From positions 186,001 through 250,000 of the forward strand of contig NZ_CP059472.1 in assembly GCF_014041915.1 (NCBI RefSeq): a stretch of 64,000 nt of DNA, written 5' to 3'. The notes beneath the pieces were generated by a model. That model saw only the letters and a list, made by a program, of their open reading frames with translations, did not search any database and was not told where the DNA came from. The DNA is from Marnyiella aurantia (GTDB lineage Bacteria > Bacteroidota > Bacteroidia > Flavobacteriales > Weeksellaceae). Shown here piece after piece: positions 8,817-16,679 of this stretch; the stretch's first letter is position 1, and each line of letters begins with the position of its first letter. The position numbers were made by a program, and so were the translations under genes.

Positions 8817-9389
8817 ATGAGAAAATTATTATTTTTGGGTGCTGTAGCACTTTGTGGCGTTGTAAGCGCTCAGGAAAACTCAATCAAGGCTAACCCGGCT
8901 GCATTATTAGGAGGTTCGGATCTTGTAACTTACGAAAGAAAACTTTCTGATAATATTACCGGTGTAATCGGTGCTGGTATCGGTGGTTTTAAACTTGGTG
9001 GTTACAAATACGAAAGTTTTGGCGGGGGACTGCAGGGACGGTACTATTTCGATGAAGCACTAACCGGTTTTTACGGTGCAGTAATCGGAGATTACATCAC
9101 GGGTAAGGTAGAAATGAATTCAGCCGATTTCGGATTTAACTTCGGAGACATGGGTGCTGATGCTGATGTGAATTCAGAAACAGACTTTTCTGCATTTGGT
9201 GGCGGTCTTCGTGCCGGCTATCAGTGGGTTTTTGATTCCGGTTTCACGCTGGATCTGAACGGAGGTGCATCCTATAAATTTTACGATTATAAATCGGATA
9301 CCCAATCAGGCGAAGATTTTACAACTGCAGGGCTTAAAGGGAATGGAATCCTTCCAGCAGGATCTGTAGGTCTGGGGTATACTTTCTAA
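8817..9389 (+). CDS. Small outer-membrane beta-barrel protein
   Basis: A 190-residue protein with a signal peptide MRKLLFLGAVALCGVVSAQ and a glycine/aromatic-rich barrel ending in VGLGYTF. The signal peptide shares the GAVAL-x-G core with two downstream paralogues, at DNA level too, although the mature barrel differs. A weak -7-like TAATTTTA lies shortly upstream. It is flanked by terminators on both sides, so it is probably transcribed alone. Function beyond an outer-membrane barrel is unknown. Confidence 0.75.
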   Translation: MRKLLFLGAVALCGVVSAQENSIKANPAALLGGSDLVTYERKLSDNITGVIGAGIGGFKLGGYKYESFGGGLQGRYYFDEALTGFYGAVIGDYITGKVEMNSADFGFNFGDMGADADVNSETDFSAFGGGLRAGYQWVFDSGFTLDLNGGASYKFYDYKSDTQSGEDFTTAGLKGNGILPAGSVGLGYTF

Positions 9390-9414
9390 GCTGAAATCCA
9401 AATATAAACATCAG

Positions 9415-9440
9415 GCCTGCTTCCATGGAAGCAGGCTTTT
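9415..9440 (+). terminator. Palindromic terminator
   Basis: GCCTGCTTCC and GGAAGCAGGC form a perfect inverted repeat followed by TTTT. It lies 26 bases after the preceding barrel gene. Confidence 0.8.
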
Positions 9441-9556
9441 CTATAAATTTTGTTTCCTGCTGCATAGTAACGCTAAGAAAAACGTAAATGGGATTTACAG
9501 ACCCACCATCAACTTAATATACACTCAGAAGGTATTATTCGATTACAATTTATACT

Positions 9557-9564
9557 TAGTTTTG
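9557..9564 (+). promoter_or_regulatory. -7 element TAGTTTTG of the frameshifted porin gene
   Basis: Matches TAnnTTTG. The element and the 28-base leader after it closely resemble the corresponding block at 10382-10417, which points to a duplicated promoter-leader cassette. Confidence 0.7.
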
Positions 9565-9591
9565 CAGCCTTTTTAATAATAGATCAAAATC

Positions 9592-10229
9592 ATGAAGAAA
9601 ATAATATTTCTGGGTGCAGTGGCGCTTTTCGGAGTTATGAATGCCCAGAGCACAAAATTTGGCATTAAGGGCGGATATTCCTTATCCACGCTGCAAAAGG
9701 AATCTGACCTGCCCACAATAGAAAAAGGTAAGTCTACCTACTATATTGGAGGACTGGTTGAGCATAAAGTAAGCAATAAATTTACCTTGCAGGGTGAGAT
9801 TCTGTATTCTCTTCTTGGTGGCTGGTATTCTATGTCCGGCTTTTTTTCCGAGTTTTACTATAATTTCGAAACAGATATAAAATTGGGAACCCTGCAGATA
9901 CCCCTCATGGCAAAATATTATTTTTCTGAGAACATCGCTCTTGCAGGGGGTCTCAATTTGGGCTTTATTCTGTCGGCGGATGAGGAATGGACAGCTAAAT
10001 ACCTCTCTTTAACAGATGAAATGAGTACATATTCAGGAAGAGACGATATGAATGATGAGATAGGCTCAGTTAATTTTGCACCTTTTATTGGAGCTGAGTA
10101 CAATTTGGGTAACGGACTTTCTTCGACGCAAGATATAATATAGGCGTATCAAATCTTAATAACAGTGGATTAGAAGACGAATTATTGAAAGTTGGGTTTT
10201 TTCAGGCGGGCTTAGGATATAAATTCTAA
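9592..10229 (+). pseudogene. PorT-like porin-family outer-membrane barrel, single-base frameshift near its end
   Basis: The open frame runs 183 codons from ATG 9592 to TAG 10141-10143 and ends in an atypical tail after LGNGL. Adding one T to the run at 10118-10120 restores the family ending: FFDARYNIGVSN and then FFQAGLGYKF, with TAA at 10227-10229. The gene at 11175 ends LEARYNIGLSN ... FFQVGLGWKF, so the restored frame is clearly the ancestral one. As read, the protein loses its last strand and terminal aromatic and should not assemble. The signal peptide is MKKIIFLGAVALFGVMNAQ, and the opening KFGIKGGYS is typical of the porin-family barrel domain. Either a real mutation or a sequencing error in a T-run. 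Confidence 0.8.
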
Positions 10230-10381
10230 AATCCGACCAAACTCCTAATATCTTAGAAATCCTTCATTAGAAACTTCCTGCAGGCTGCTTGCGCATATTA
10301 AGACATTTTTTCACACTGCGCCAGCTGTACACACTGATATTTATCATATGCTCCAAGAGCGCACGGATGCTCAGTATTACT

Positions 10382-10389
10382 TAGTTTTG
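10382..10389 (+). promoter_or_regulatory. -7 element TAGTTTTG of the third intact barrel gene
   Basis: Same octamer and nearly the same downstream leader as at 9557. Aligning the two leaders puts the equivalent start codon at 10418. Confidence 0.7.
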
Positions 10390-10417
10390 CAACCGTTTTT
10401 AATAATAAATGAAGAAC

Positions 10418-11032
10418 ATGAAAAAGGTATTATTAGTAGGTGCAGTAGCACTTTTCGGAGCTGTAAACGCTCAGGTAGAAACTCCTGTTGAAGGTTTTGT
10501 AAAAGGTGATACATTCATTACCGGTGCCATTGGTTACACTTCTGCTAAGCAGAACAATTTCGAAGAAAGCACTTTCACAGTAGCTCCAAGTGTAGGTCAT
10601 TTCGTAAGCCCTAACATCGCTGTTGGAGCAAGAGTTGGTTACACTAACGGAACAATGGAAGATACTTTCGCAACTGTTGTTGTTTCTGAAGAGGTTGATG
10701 CAATCACTGCAGGTGTATTCGGTAGATATTATACTACTCCGGCTTCAAGATTCTCTTTGTTTGGTGAACTTAACGTGAACTATGCTAACGCAAAATACAC
10801 AGACAACAACGGAATCACTGCTGCGACTGAGACTAAATACAACGGTTTCAACTTCGGTATTGCTCCGGGTGTAAACTATTTCATCAACAAAAACTTCGCT
10901 TTGGAAGCTGCTGTAGGTGTACTTAGCTACTCTACAATGAAAGAAGATGTAGCAGGTGCTGAAGCTGTTGATACTTTCAACTTTGGTCTTAACTTTACTG
11001 ATGTAACATTAGGATTGGTTTACAAATTCTAA
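10418..11032 (+). CDS. Outer-membrane beta-barrel protein
   Basis: A 204-residue barrel with a signal peptide MKKVLLVGAVALFGAVNAQ and an OmpA/OmpW-like strand pattern ending LGLVYKF. I take the ATG at 10418 rather than the in-frame ATG at 10409. It gives a normal signal peptide and aligns with the start of the 9592 paralogue relative to the shared promoter-leader block. The codons look well adapted (many AAC, GGT and GCT), suggesting high expression. It has its own promoter and a strong terminator, so it is monocistronic. Ligand unknown. Confidence 0.8.
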   Translation: MKKVLLVGAVALFGAVNAQVETPVEGFVKGDTFITGAIGYTSAKQNNFEESTFTVAPSVGHFVSPNIAVGARVGYTNGTMEDTFATVVVSEEVDAITAGVFGRYYTTPASRFSLFGELNVNYANAKYTDNNGITAATETKYNGFNFGIAPGVNYFINKNFALEAAVGVLSYSTMKEDVAGAEAVDTFNFGLNFTDVTLGLVYKF

Positions 11033-11055
11033 TTTGTAATATTTTCAAAAGAGAG

Positions 11056-11083
11056 TCCCGGATCTTCTGATCCGGGATTTTTT
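11056..11083 (+). terminator. Strong rho-independent terminator
   Basis: TCCCGGATC-TTCT-GATCCGGGA is a perfect 9-bp stem followed by six T. It lies 24 bases after the barrel gene ending at 11032. Confidence 0.93.
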
Positions 11084-11145
11084 GCGTTCAGTTGCGTTAT
11101 GATTAAAGTCAGCAGGCAAAACCGGCAGCTCACCTCCTTTTGGAT

Positions 11146-11153
11146 TATATTTG
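11146..11153 (+). promoter_or_regulatory. -7 element TATATTTG of the last barrel gene
   Basis: A match to TAnnTTTG, 21 bases before the ATG at 11175. Confidence 0.65.
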
Positions 11154-11174
11154 CCAACTTAAAAAAAATAAATC

Positions 11175-11849
11175 ATGAAAAAAGTATTTTTAGCAGCTGC
11201 CCTGGCATTATTCGCGGCAACTGATGCACAGACACGTTTTGGCCTGAAAGCAGGTTATTCCAATTCTGTTCTGAACTCTTCTGACGAAGCACAGCTGGAA
11301 GGTATCGGCATGGACAAGAAAGGGAAATCCGGATTTTATGCAGGTGCATTTGGTGAATATCAGCTTACTGAAAAGTTTGCACTTCAGGGTGAACTTCAAT
11401 ATGCGAAACTGGGTGGCAACTATAGCGGAAGTTTTGCGCAGGATGGAATGAGTTTTACAATGGATATGGGTTTCAATATAGATCAGATCATTGTTCCCGT
11501 ATCTGCAAAATACTACGTAACTCCTGCTCTGGGTCTTACTGCAGGACCATATGCAGCTTTTACTGTGAGCAATAATGTAACCGTAGACGCAAACAGTCCA
11601 AACCTTACGGCAGAAGAGAATTCAATGTTGAACTCACTTTTGGCCCAGTACGAAAATGAACTTACTAACGAATTTGACAGAAGCCTGGAAAAAACAAACT
11701 TCGGAATTCATATAGGTGCAGAGTATACCGTTTACCGTTCTCTTTTCCTAGAGGCCAGATATAACATTGGTTTGTCCAATTTGGAGAAAGATACCGATAC
11801 CGAAACAAAAATGAATTTCTTTCAGGTAGGACTGGGCTGGAAATTTTAA
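11175..11849 (+). CDS. Porin-family outer-membrane barrel (PorT-like)
   Basis: A 224-residue intact paralogue of the frameshifted gene at 9592. The signal peptide MKKVFLAAALALFAATDAQ is followed by RFGLKAGYS, the usual opening of the Bacteroidota porin-family barrel domain. KFALQGELQYAKLGG corresponds to KFTLQGEILYSLLGG in the paralogue, and the protein ends in FFQVGLGWKF. Localisation to the outer membrane is expected. It is monocistronic, with its own -7 box and terminator. Despite the name there is no evidence that it forms an open pore. Confidence 0.82.
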   Translation: MKKVFLAAALALFAATDAQTRFGLKAGYSNSVLNSSDEAQLEGIGMDKKGKSGFYAGAFGEYQLTEKFALQGELQYAKLGGNYSGSFAQDGMSFTMDMGFNIDQIIVPVSAKYYVTPALGLTAGPYAAFTVSNNVTVDANSPNLTAEENSMLNSLLAQYENELTNEFDRSLEKTNFGIHIGAEYTVYRSLFLEARYNIGLSNLEKDTDTETKMNFFQVGLGWKF

Positions 11850-11880
11850 CCTCGTATTACCTATCTAATATTTTATAACT

Positions 11881-11910
11881 AAGGCTGCTCGTTTGAGCAG
11901 CCTTTATTTT
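11881..11910 (+). terminator. Rho-independent terminator between the barrel cluster and ffh
   Basis: AAGGCTGCTC-GTTT-GAGCAGCCTT, a perfect 10-bp stem, is followed by TATTTT. The stem also lies 3' of ffh on the other strand, but the T-run there is weaker. Confidence 0.85.
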
Positions 11911-11932
11911 CTTATATGTAAAAACAGGTTTT

Positions 11933-13300
11933 TTACCTTCCGAACAGGTTACCGCCCATTCCCGGCATCTTCGGCATTCCTTTGCTCATCATTTCCATCA
12001 TCTGCTTGCCCTGTGGCCCCTGCATCATCTTCATCATCTTGCCCATCTGCTCAAACTGCTTCATCAGTGCGTTTACATCTTCAATTTTCCTGCCGGCACC
12101 TTTGGCGATTCTGTTCTTTCTCTGTGTATTTATAATAGAAGGTCTTCTTCTTTCGTCAGGCGTCATGGAATGAATGCTGGCTTCAATATGTTTGAAGGCG
12201 TCATCATTGATATCAACATCCTTGATGGCTTTTCCAACCCCAGGAATCATACCCATAAGGTCTTTCATATTACCCATTTTCTTGATCTGACTGATCTGCT
12301 GCAGGAAATCATCAAAACCAAACTCGTTCTTGGCGATTTTTTTGTGCAGCTTTTTGGCTTCCTCCTCATCAAACTGTTCCTGAGCTCTTTCCACCAGGGA
12401 TACAACATCACCCATTCCCAGGATCCTATCGGCCATCCTTTCCGGGTAGAAAAGATCCAGCGCCTCCATTTTTTCGCCTGTGGAAATAAATTTAATAGGC
12501 TTTTCAACAACGGAACGTATCGTAAGAGCGGCTCCACCACGGGTGTCACCATCCAGTTTTGTAAGAACAACACCGTCGAAATTCAGTGCTTCATTAAAGG
12601 TCTTGGCAGTATTTACCGCATCCTGACCGGTCATGGAATCCACCACGAAAAGGGTTTCGTCCGGCTTTATGAAATAATGAACGGATTTGATCTCGTTCAT
12701 CATCTGCTCATCAATTGCCAAACGGCCTGCAGTATCCACAATCACCACGTCGTGACTGTTTTCTTTAGCAAACTTGATAGCGTTTTCTGCAATAGAGGAT
12801 GGGTTCACCGCTCCTTCCTCGGTGTAAACCGGAACGCTAATCTGGCTTCCCAATACTTTCAGCTGTTCAATTGCTGCTGGCCTGTATACGTCGCAGGCAA
12901 CCAATAATGGTTTCTTGCTTTTCTTCTGTTTCAGGTAATGAGCGAGTTTTCCCGAGAAGGTAGTTTTACCCGAACCCTGCAGACCCGCAATAAGGATTAC
13001 AGTAGGTTTACCGGATAGGTTAATGCCTTCATGCGTACTTCCCATAAGTTCCACCAGTTCGTCATGTACAATCTTTGTCATGAGCTGTCCCGGTGTGAGC
13101 GAGGTAAGGACATTCTGTCCCAGTGCTTTGTCCTGTACGCGTTTCGTAAGGTCCTTGGCAACTTTAAAGTTAACGTCAGCATCAACAAGTGCTCTCCGGA
13201 TCTCTTTTACGGTTTCAGCTACATTAATTTCTGTAATCTTGCCGCGTCCGGAGATGTTATGAAGTGCTTTATCTAATTTATCCTGTAAACTGTTGAACAT
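11933..13300 (-). CDS. ffh: Signal recognition particle protein Ffh (SRP54)
   Basis: This GTPase binds signal sequences and 4.5S RNA and delivers ribosomes to FtsY at the membrane. Order: N domain (1-90); G domain with G1 GLQGSGKTT (106-114), DTAGR and the TKLDGDTRGGA motif; and a methionine-rich M domain (from about 325) ending in repeated MMKMMQ/MMEMM segments with GNLFGR at the terminus. At 455 residues it is full length. It is divergent from the atp operon, with an 80-base promoter region shared between them. The 4.5S RNA gene is not in the window. Confidence 0.97.
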   Translation of the reverse strand: MFNSLQDKLDKALHNISGRGKITEINVAETVKEIRRALVDADVNFKVAKDLTKRVQDKALGQNVLTSLTPGQLMTKIVHDELVELMGSTHEGINLSGKPTVILIAGLQGSGKTTFSGKLAHYLKQKKSKKPLLVACDVYRPAAIEQLKVLGSQISVPVYTEEGAVNPSSIAENAIKFAKENSHDVVIVDTAGRLAIDEQMMNEIKSVHYFIKPDETLFVVDSMTGQDAVNTAKTFNEALNFDGVVLTKLDGDTRGGAALTIRSVVEKPIKFISTGEKMEALDLFYPERMADRILGMGDVVSLVERAQEQFDEEEAKKLHKKIAKNEFGFDDFLQQISQIKKMGNMKDLMGMIPGVGKAIKDVDINDDAFKHIEASIHSMTPDERRRPSIINTQRKNRIAKGAGRKIEDVNALMKQFEQMGKMMKMMQGPQGKQMMEMMSKGMPKMPGMGGNLFGR

Positions 13301-13320
13301 TGTATTTTATTTAAGATGTG

Positions 13321-13328
13321 CAAAAATA
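13321..13328 (-). promoter_or_regulatory. -7 element TATTTTTG of ffh
   Basis: A minus-strand match to TAnnTTTG, 20 bases upstream of the ffh ATG. No clean -33 TTTG. Confidence 0.65.
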
Positions 13329-13380
13329 CAGAAATTTGATGATATTTAAAATGTAAATTCCCCGCGCGGTCAATTATCAG

Positions 13381-13388
13381 TACTTTTG
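13381..13388 (+). promoter_or_regulatory. -7 element TACTTTTG at the head of the atp operon
   Basis: A match to TAnnTTTG, only 12 bases before the atpZ ATG at 13401. If the transcript starts about 7 bases downstream, the leader is very short. Confidence 0.6.
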
Positions 13389-13400
13389 CAGAAATTTAAA

Positions 13401-13673
13401 ATGAACAGGGAGGATCCGAAGCAACCGAATAAGGAAGGCAGTGCTGATGAGCGCGCCCTTCATTCAGGTTTCAAACAGTACGGAATCTATTCGGGTATCG
13501 TTTTCCAGATGCTGGCCACAATGGGCCTGGGCTTCTGGGGTGGTAAAAAAATCAATGACTGGTTTGAAGTGAGCAGTAACCTGCTTACGGTCGGTATCGG
13601 GTTCGCGGCCATGGCAGTGGCACTTTATAATCTAATAACTCAGTTAAATAAAATTCAGAAAAATGAAAATTAA
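13401..13673 (+). CDS. atpZ: AtpZ/AtpI-family ATP synthase accessory protein
   Basis: A 90-residue protein with a polar N-terminus (MNREDPKQPN) and two transmembrane helices, the second ending in ALYNLITQL, as in AtpZ/AtpI proteins. These assist c-ring assembly and possibly Mg2+ supply to the F1Fo ATP synthase. A TTG-initiated extension five codons upstream is rejected because it overlaps the -7 box. The stop overlaps the next gene by 11 bases, indicating translational coupling. Confidence 0.85.
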   Translation: MNREDPKQPNKEGSADERALHSGFKQYGIYSGIVFQMLATMGLGFWGGKKINDWFEVSSNLLTVGIGFAAMAVALYNLITQLNKIQKNEN

Positions 13674-14061
13674 CAGTAATACACTTTACATTGTACTGTA
13701 TTTCCTGATGTTCATCACTCATTTCGGTATTTTTCAGTGGCTGCAAAAAGGGCATGAAGCCGTTTTCATACGCTATTATATGTTCCTTACCCTGCTTTTT
13801 GTAATGGTGATTACCGTTTTGAGCATTATGAAAAGGATGTATCCCACCTATATCGGTTTCGGATTTCTGGGGATGGTGATGGTGAAGATGACGGGCCTTT
13901 TCCTGGTAATGAACCAGCTGGACCTCAGTTCAGTACCCAACTATAAACTTCACTTTGCTGTGCCTTACCTGGTGACACTTGTTCTGGAAACGCTGTATGC
14001 CGTAAAACTCATTAAAGATGTGGATTATGAGGCAAGTCCAAAAGATGAAAAAAATCAGTAG
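13663..14061 (+). CDS. Four-helix membrane protein of the atp operon (DUF6168-like)
   Basis: A 132-residue integral membrane protein with four predicted helices and a short charged tail (DYEASPKDEKNQ). It sits in the position where AtpI is found in other atp operons and overlaps atpZ by 11 bases. The family name is recalled from Flavobacteriia operons of the same layout rather than proved here. A role in Fo assembly is inferred from context only. Confidence 0.65.
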   Translation: MKINSNTLYIVLYFLMFITHFGIFQWLQKGHEAVFIRYYMFLTLLFVMVITVLSIMKRMYPTYIGFGFLGMVMVKMTGLFLVMNQLDLSSVPNYKLHFAVPYLVTLVLETLYAVKLIKDVDYEASPKDEKNQ

Positions 14062-14069
14062 TCTGCTTT

Positions 14070-14099
14070 TTTGTATTCTGATTATTTATCCTATTTTTG
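14070..14099 (+). promoter_or_regulatory. Internal promoter ahead of atpB
   Basis: TTTG (14070-14073), 18 bases, then TATTTTTG (14092-14099) is close to the full Bacteroidota consensus. It lies just after the stop of the preceding gene, giving atpB and the genes after it a promoter of their own. Confidence 0.7.
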
Positions 14100-14123
14100 C
14101 ACAACTTTAAAAAGATATATGTA

Positions 14124-15230
14124 ATGCTTAAAAGAGTTATCCTTTTAGTTGGTTTTTTGTCTACATTTTCCCTTTCGCCGGCGCAGCATGATGCTGTAGC
14201 TACGGAGGCACACTCCACAACCGAGGTTGTAAGTGAAGTTTCCGCCGCAGAGCAGGAAAAAGCAGAAAATCAGGAGTTTATTCAACATCACGTTAAGGAT
14301 GCTCACAGCTTTGACATTATGGTAACCGGAGACGGCCGTCATATCGGGTTTCCGTTACCTGTAATTTTCTACGATAATGACAACGGTCTTCACACGATGA
14401 TGAGTTCGGCCTTTCACCATGGCGAAAATGTGGTTGAAAGTAAGGGCAGTCACTATAAATTATACCATGAAAAGATTTATAAGACCGATGCTGCAGGAAC
14501 TATAACCTATGACAATCATGGTCACGCGACGAACGCGAAGATGATGGATTTTTCCATCACCAAAAGTGTCCTTGCAATACTTTTCGTTGCCCTGTTAATG
14601 ATACTTCTATTCACTTCTATTGCTCGCGGTTATAAGAATTCACTGGTTCCTACCGGTGCAGCGCGACTTTTTGAGCCTGTTATCGTATTTATCAGAGACG
14701 ATATCGCCAAGCCGAACATCGGGTCCAAATACAAGAAGTACATGCCTTATTTGCTTACGGTATTTTTCTTCATTCTGTTTCTGAATATTTTAGGTCTGAT
14801 GCCTTTCGGTATTAACGTAACCGGAAACCTTGCTATTACAGCAGCGCTTGCTATTATTACGTTCCTTCTTACACAGTTTACAGCCAACAGAAATTACTGG
14901 CAGCACATTTTCTGGATGCCGGGATTGCCATGGCCTATGAAGATCGTTATGATGCCTATTGAAGTAATCGGTATGTTCATTAAGCCATTTGCACTGCTTA
15001 TCCGTCTCTTCGCCAACATGACGGCGGGACACATTGTAGTAATGTCGCTGATTGCGATGATCTACGTCTTCAAGAATATAATTGGAGGTATCGCATTCCC
15101 TTTCCTTACATTTGTACTTTATCTGCTGGAAATCCTGGTAGCTTTCCTTCAGGCTTATATCTTCGCAATGCTTTCTGCAGTGTACTTCGGTATGGCCAAT
15201 GAGGAGCACCACCATGAGGAAGCTCACTGA
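14124..15230 (+). CDS. atpB: ATP synthase Fo subunit a
   Basis: Subunit a forms the proton half-channels against the c-ring. The C-terminal part has the conserved helix with the essential arginine in PFALLIRLFANMTAGH. The ATG at 14124 is preferred over the TTG nine codons upstream, which falls in the -7 box. From it the protein is 368 residues against about 270 in E. coli. The extra N-terminus is a cleavable-looking signal peptide (MLKRVILLVGFLSTFSLSPAQ) plus about 130 extracytoplasmic, His-rich residues, a feature known from Bacteroidota AtpB. The C-terminus ends in a His/Glu cluster. Confidence 0.95.
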   Translation: MLKRVILLVGFLSTFSLSPAQHDAVATEAHSTTEVVSEVSAAEQEKAENQEFIQHHVKDAHSFDIMVTGDGRHIGFPLPVIFYDNDNGLHTMMSSAFHHGENVVESKGSHYKLYHEKIYKTDAAGTITYDNHGHATNAKMMDFSITKSVLAILFVALLMILLFTSIARGYKNSLVPTGAARLFEPVIVFIRDDIAKPNIGSKYKKYMPYLLTVFFFILFLNILGLMPFGINVTGNLAITAALAIITFLLTQFTANRNYWQHIFWMPGLPWPMKIVMMPIEVIGMFIKPFALLIRLFANMTAGHIVVMSLIAMIYVFKNIIGGIAFPFLTFVLYLLEILVAFLQAYIFAMLSAVYFGMANEEHHHEEAH

Positions 15231-15330
15231 TTAAGAGCAAAGGAATAAGGTAAAAGTAAAAAGTAAATTGGTACTGCAGCGTTGAGTTGTATACCACAAA
15301 CAATTAAACTAATTTTTTAAATTATATATT

Positions 15331-15525
15331 ATGGAAATCCCTAAGTTAGTAGGAGCAGGTTTAGTAGTAATTGGAGCAGGTCTTGGTATCGGTAAAATCG
15401 GTGCTGCTGCTTTGGAAGGTATGGCTCGTCAGCCAGAGCAGGCAGGTAAACTGCAAACTGCGATGCTTATTGCTGCTGCACTTGTAGAAGGTCTTGCATT
15501 TGCTGCATTGTTCGCAGTAAACTAA
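15331..15525 (+). CDS. atpE: ATP synthase Fo subunit c
   Basis: A 64-residue two-helix hairpin that builds the rotor ring. The ion-binding carboxylate is E53 in ALVEGLAFAAL. The polar loop ARQPEQ contacts the central stalk. The Gln and Glu-Ser/Thr pattern of sodium-type rings is absent, so proton coupling is likely. It lies 100 bases after atpB and is followed by a hairpin before atpF. Confidence 0.97.
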   Translation: MEIPKLVGAGLVVIGAGLGIGKIGAAALEGMARQPEQAGKLQTAMLIAAALVEGLAFAALFAVN

Positions 15526-15537
15526 GAAATTTCAACT

Positions 15538-15576
15538 CACTTGCCGGGAACGGTTGGTTACGGCAAGTGATTTTTT
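15538..15576 (+). terminator. Terminator-like hairpin between atpE and atpF
   Basis: CACTTGCC (15538-15545) pairs perfectly with GGCAAGTG (15562-15569) across a 16-base loop, and six T follow. It lies inside the operon, so I read it as a partial terminator or 3' stabilising hairpin that raises c-subunit mRNA over the downstream genes. That role is inferred. Confidence 0.7.
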
Positions 15577-15622
15577 AAAAAATTAGAAAAAGAATTAAGA
15601 ACAATATTTTATTATAACTCGT

Positions 15623-16120
15623 ATGGGATTATTAGAAGACTTTTCATCAGGCTTATTCATCATTCAGTCGGTGATCTTTTTAATTGTGCTTTTTGTACTG
15701 CACAAATTTGCCTGGAAGCCAATTATGGACGCTGTGAATGAAAGAGAGGTTACAATAGTAGACTCACTGAACCAGGCTAAGCTGGCAAAAGAAGAGGTTC
15801 AGAACCTTAAGGCTGAAAACGAAATGATCATCCGCGAAGCTAAGATGGAGCGCGATAACATTCTGAAAGAAGCCAGAGAGATCAAGGAAAGAATCGTTAC
15901 TGAAGCTAAGGATATTGCCAAAACTGAAGGTGATAAGATGATTGAGCAGGCACGTCAGTCTATCCAGGCTGAGAAAGCTGCGGCAATGTCGGATATCAAG
16001 AACCAAATTGGTGCTCTGTCATTAAACATTGCAGAATCTATACTTCAGGACAAACTGAGTACAGACGGTGCACATAACGCTCTTGTTGAAAATTACCTAA
16101 ACAAATCTAACCTGAACTAA
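15623..16120 (+). CDS. atpF: ATP synthase Fo subunit b
   Basis: Peripheral-stalk subunit of 165 residues: one N-terminal membrane helix (about 8-28, IIQSVIFLIVLFVLHKF), then the WKPIMDAVNERE motif and a long charged coiled coil to about residue 130. It connects subunit a to delta/alpha. One base separates its stop from the atpH start codon. Confidence 0.96.
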   Translation: MGLLEDFSSGLFIIQSVIFLIVLFVLHKFAWKPIMDAVNEREVTIVDSLNQAKLAKEEVQNLKAENEMIIREAKMERDNILKEAREIKERIVTEAKDIAKTEGDKMIEQARQSIQAEKAAAMSDIKNQIGALSLNIAESILQDKLSTDGAHNALVENYLNKSNLN

Positions 16121-16121
16121 G

Positions 16122-16661
16122 ATGCTTACAAGTAAAGTAGCAAAACGTTACGCACAGGGACTACTTAATTTCACGCAGGAAGCCGGTAGTACGGATTCTG
16201 TTTATACGGAAATGGGCGACCTTGCGAAAACAGTTGCCGGATCTAAGGAACTGCAGAACTTTTTCGCTTCTCCGGTTATTGAAGGCAAGAAGAAAATCAG
16301 CATTGCGCTGGAAATATTCAAGGATTTTTCTCCCGTAACCCAAAGCCTTCTTCAGCTTATCATCAAGCAGGGACGTGAGCAGCATATGCAGAACATCGCT
16401 CAGGAATTCATTAACAAAGTAGACGAGATTAACGGGGTACAGCGTGTGACGCTTACTACAGCAGCTCAACTTTCTGAGGAGAACATCAGTAAGGTGCTTA
16501 AATCTTCATCATTGCTTAATCACGACAATAAATTCGAGATCAGCACAGTGATTGATCCATCTCTTTTAGGTGGATATATACTAAGAGTAGGCGATCAGCA
16601 GATTGATGCTTCGGTAAGATCCAAGCTGGGGAAACTCAGAAAAGAATTTCAATTAAATTAA
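16122..16661 (+). CDS. atpH: ATP synthase F1 subunit delta
   Basis: A 179-residue OSCP/delta subunit clamping the peripheral stalk to the alpha3beta3 head. It begins SKVAKRYAQGLL and ends with the conserved GGYILRVGDQQIDASVRSKL region. It is tightly placed between atpF (1 base) and atpA (18 bases). Confidence 0.96.
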   Translation: MLTSKVAKRYAQGLLNFTQEAGSTDSVYTEMGDLAKTVAGSKELQNFFASPVIEGKKKISIALEIFKDFSPVTQSLLQLIIKQGREQHMQNIAQEFINKVDEINGVQRVTLTTAAQLSEENISKVLKSSSLLNHDNKFEISTVIDPSLLGGYILRVGDQQIDASVRSKLGKLRKEFQLN

Positions 16662-16679
16662 GACAAAAACAACCATAAA

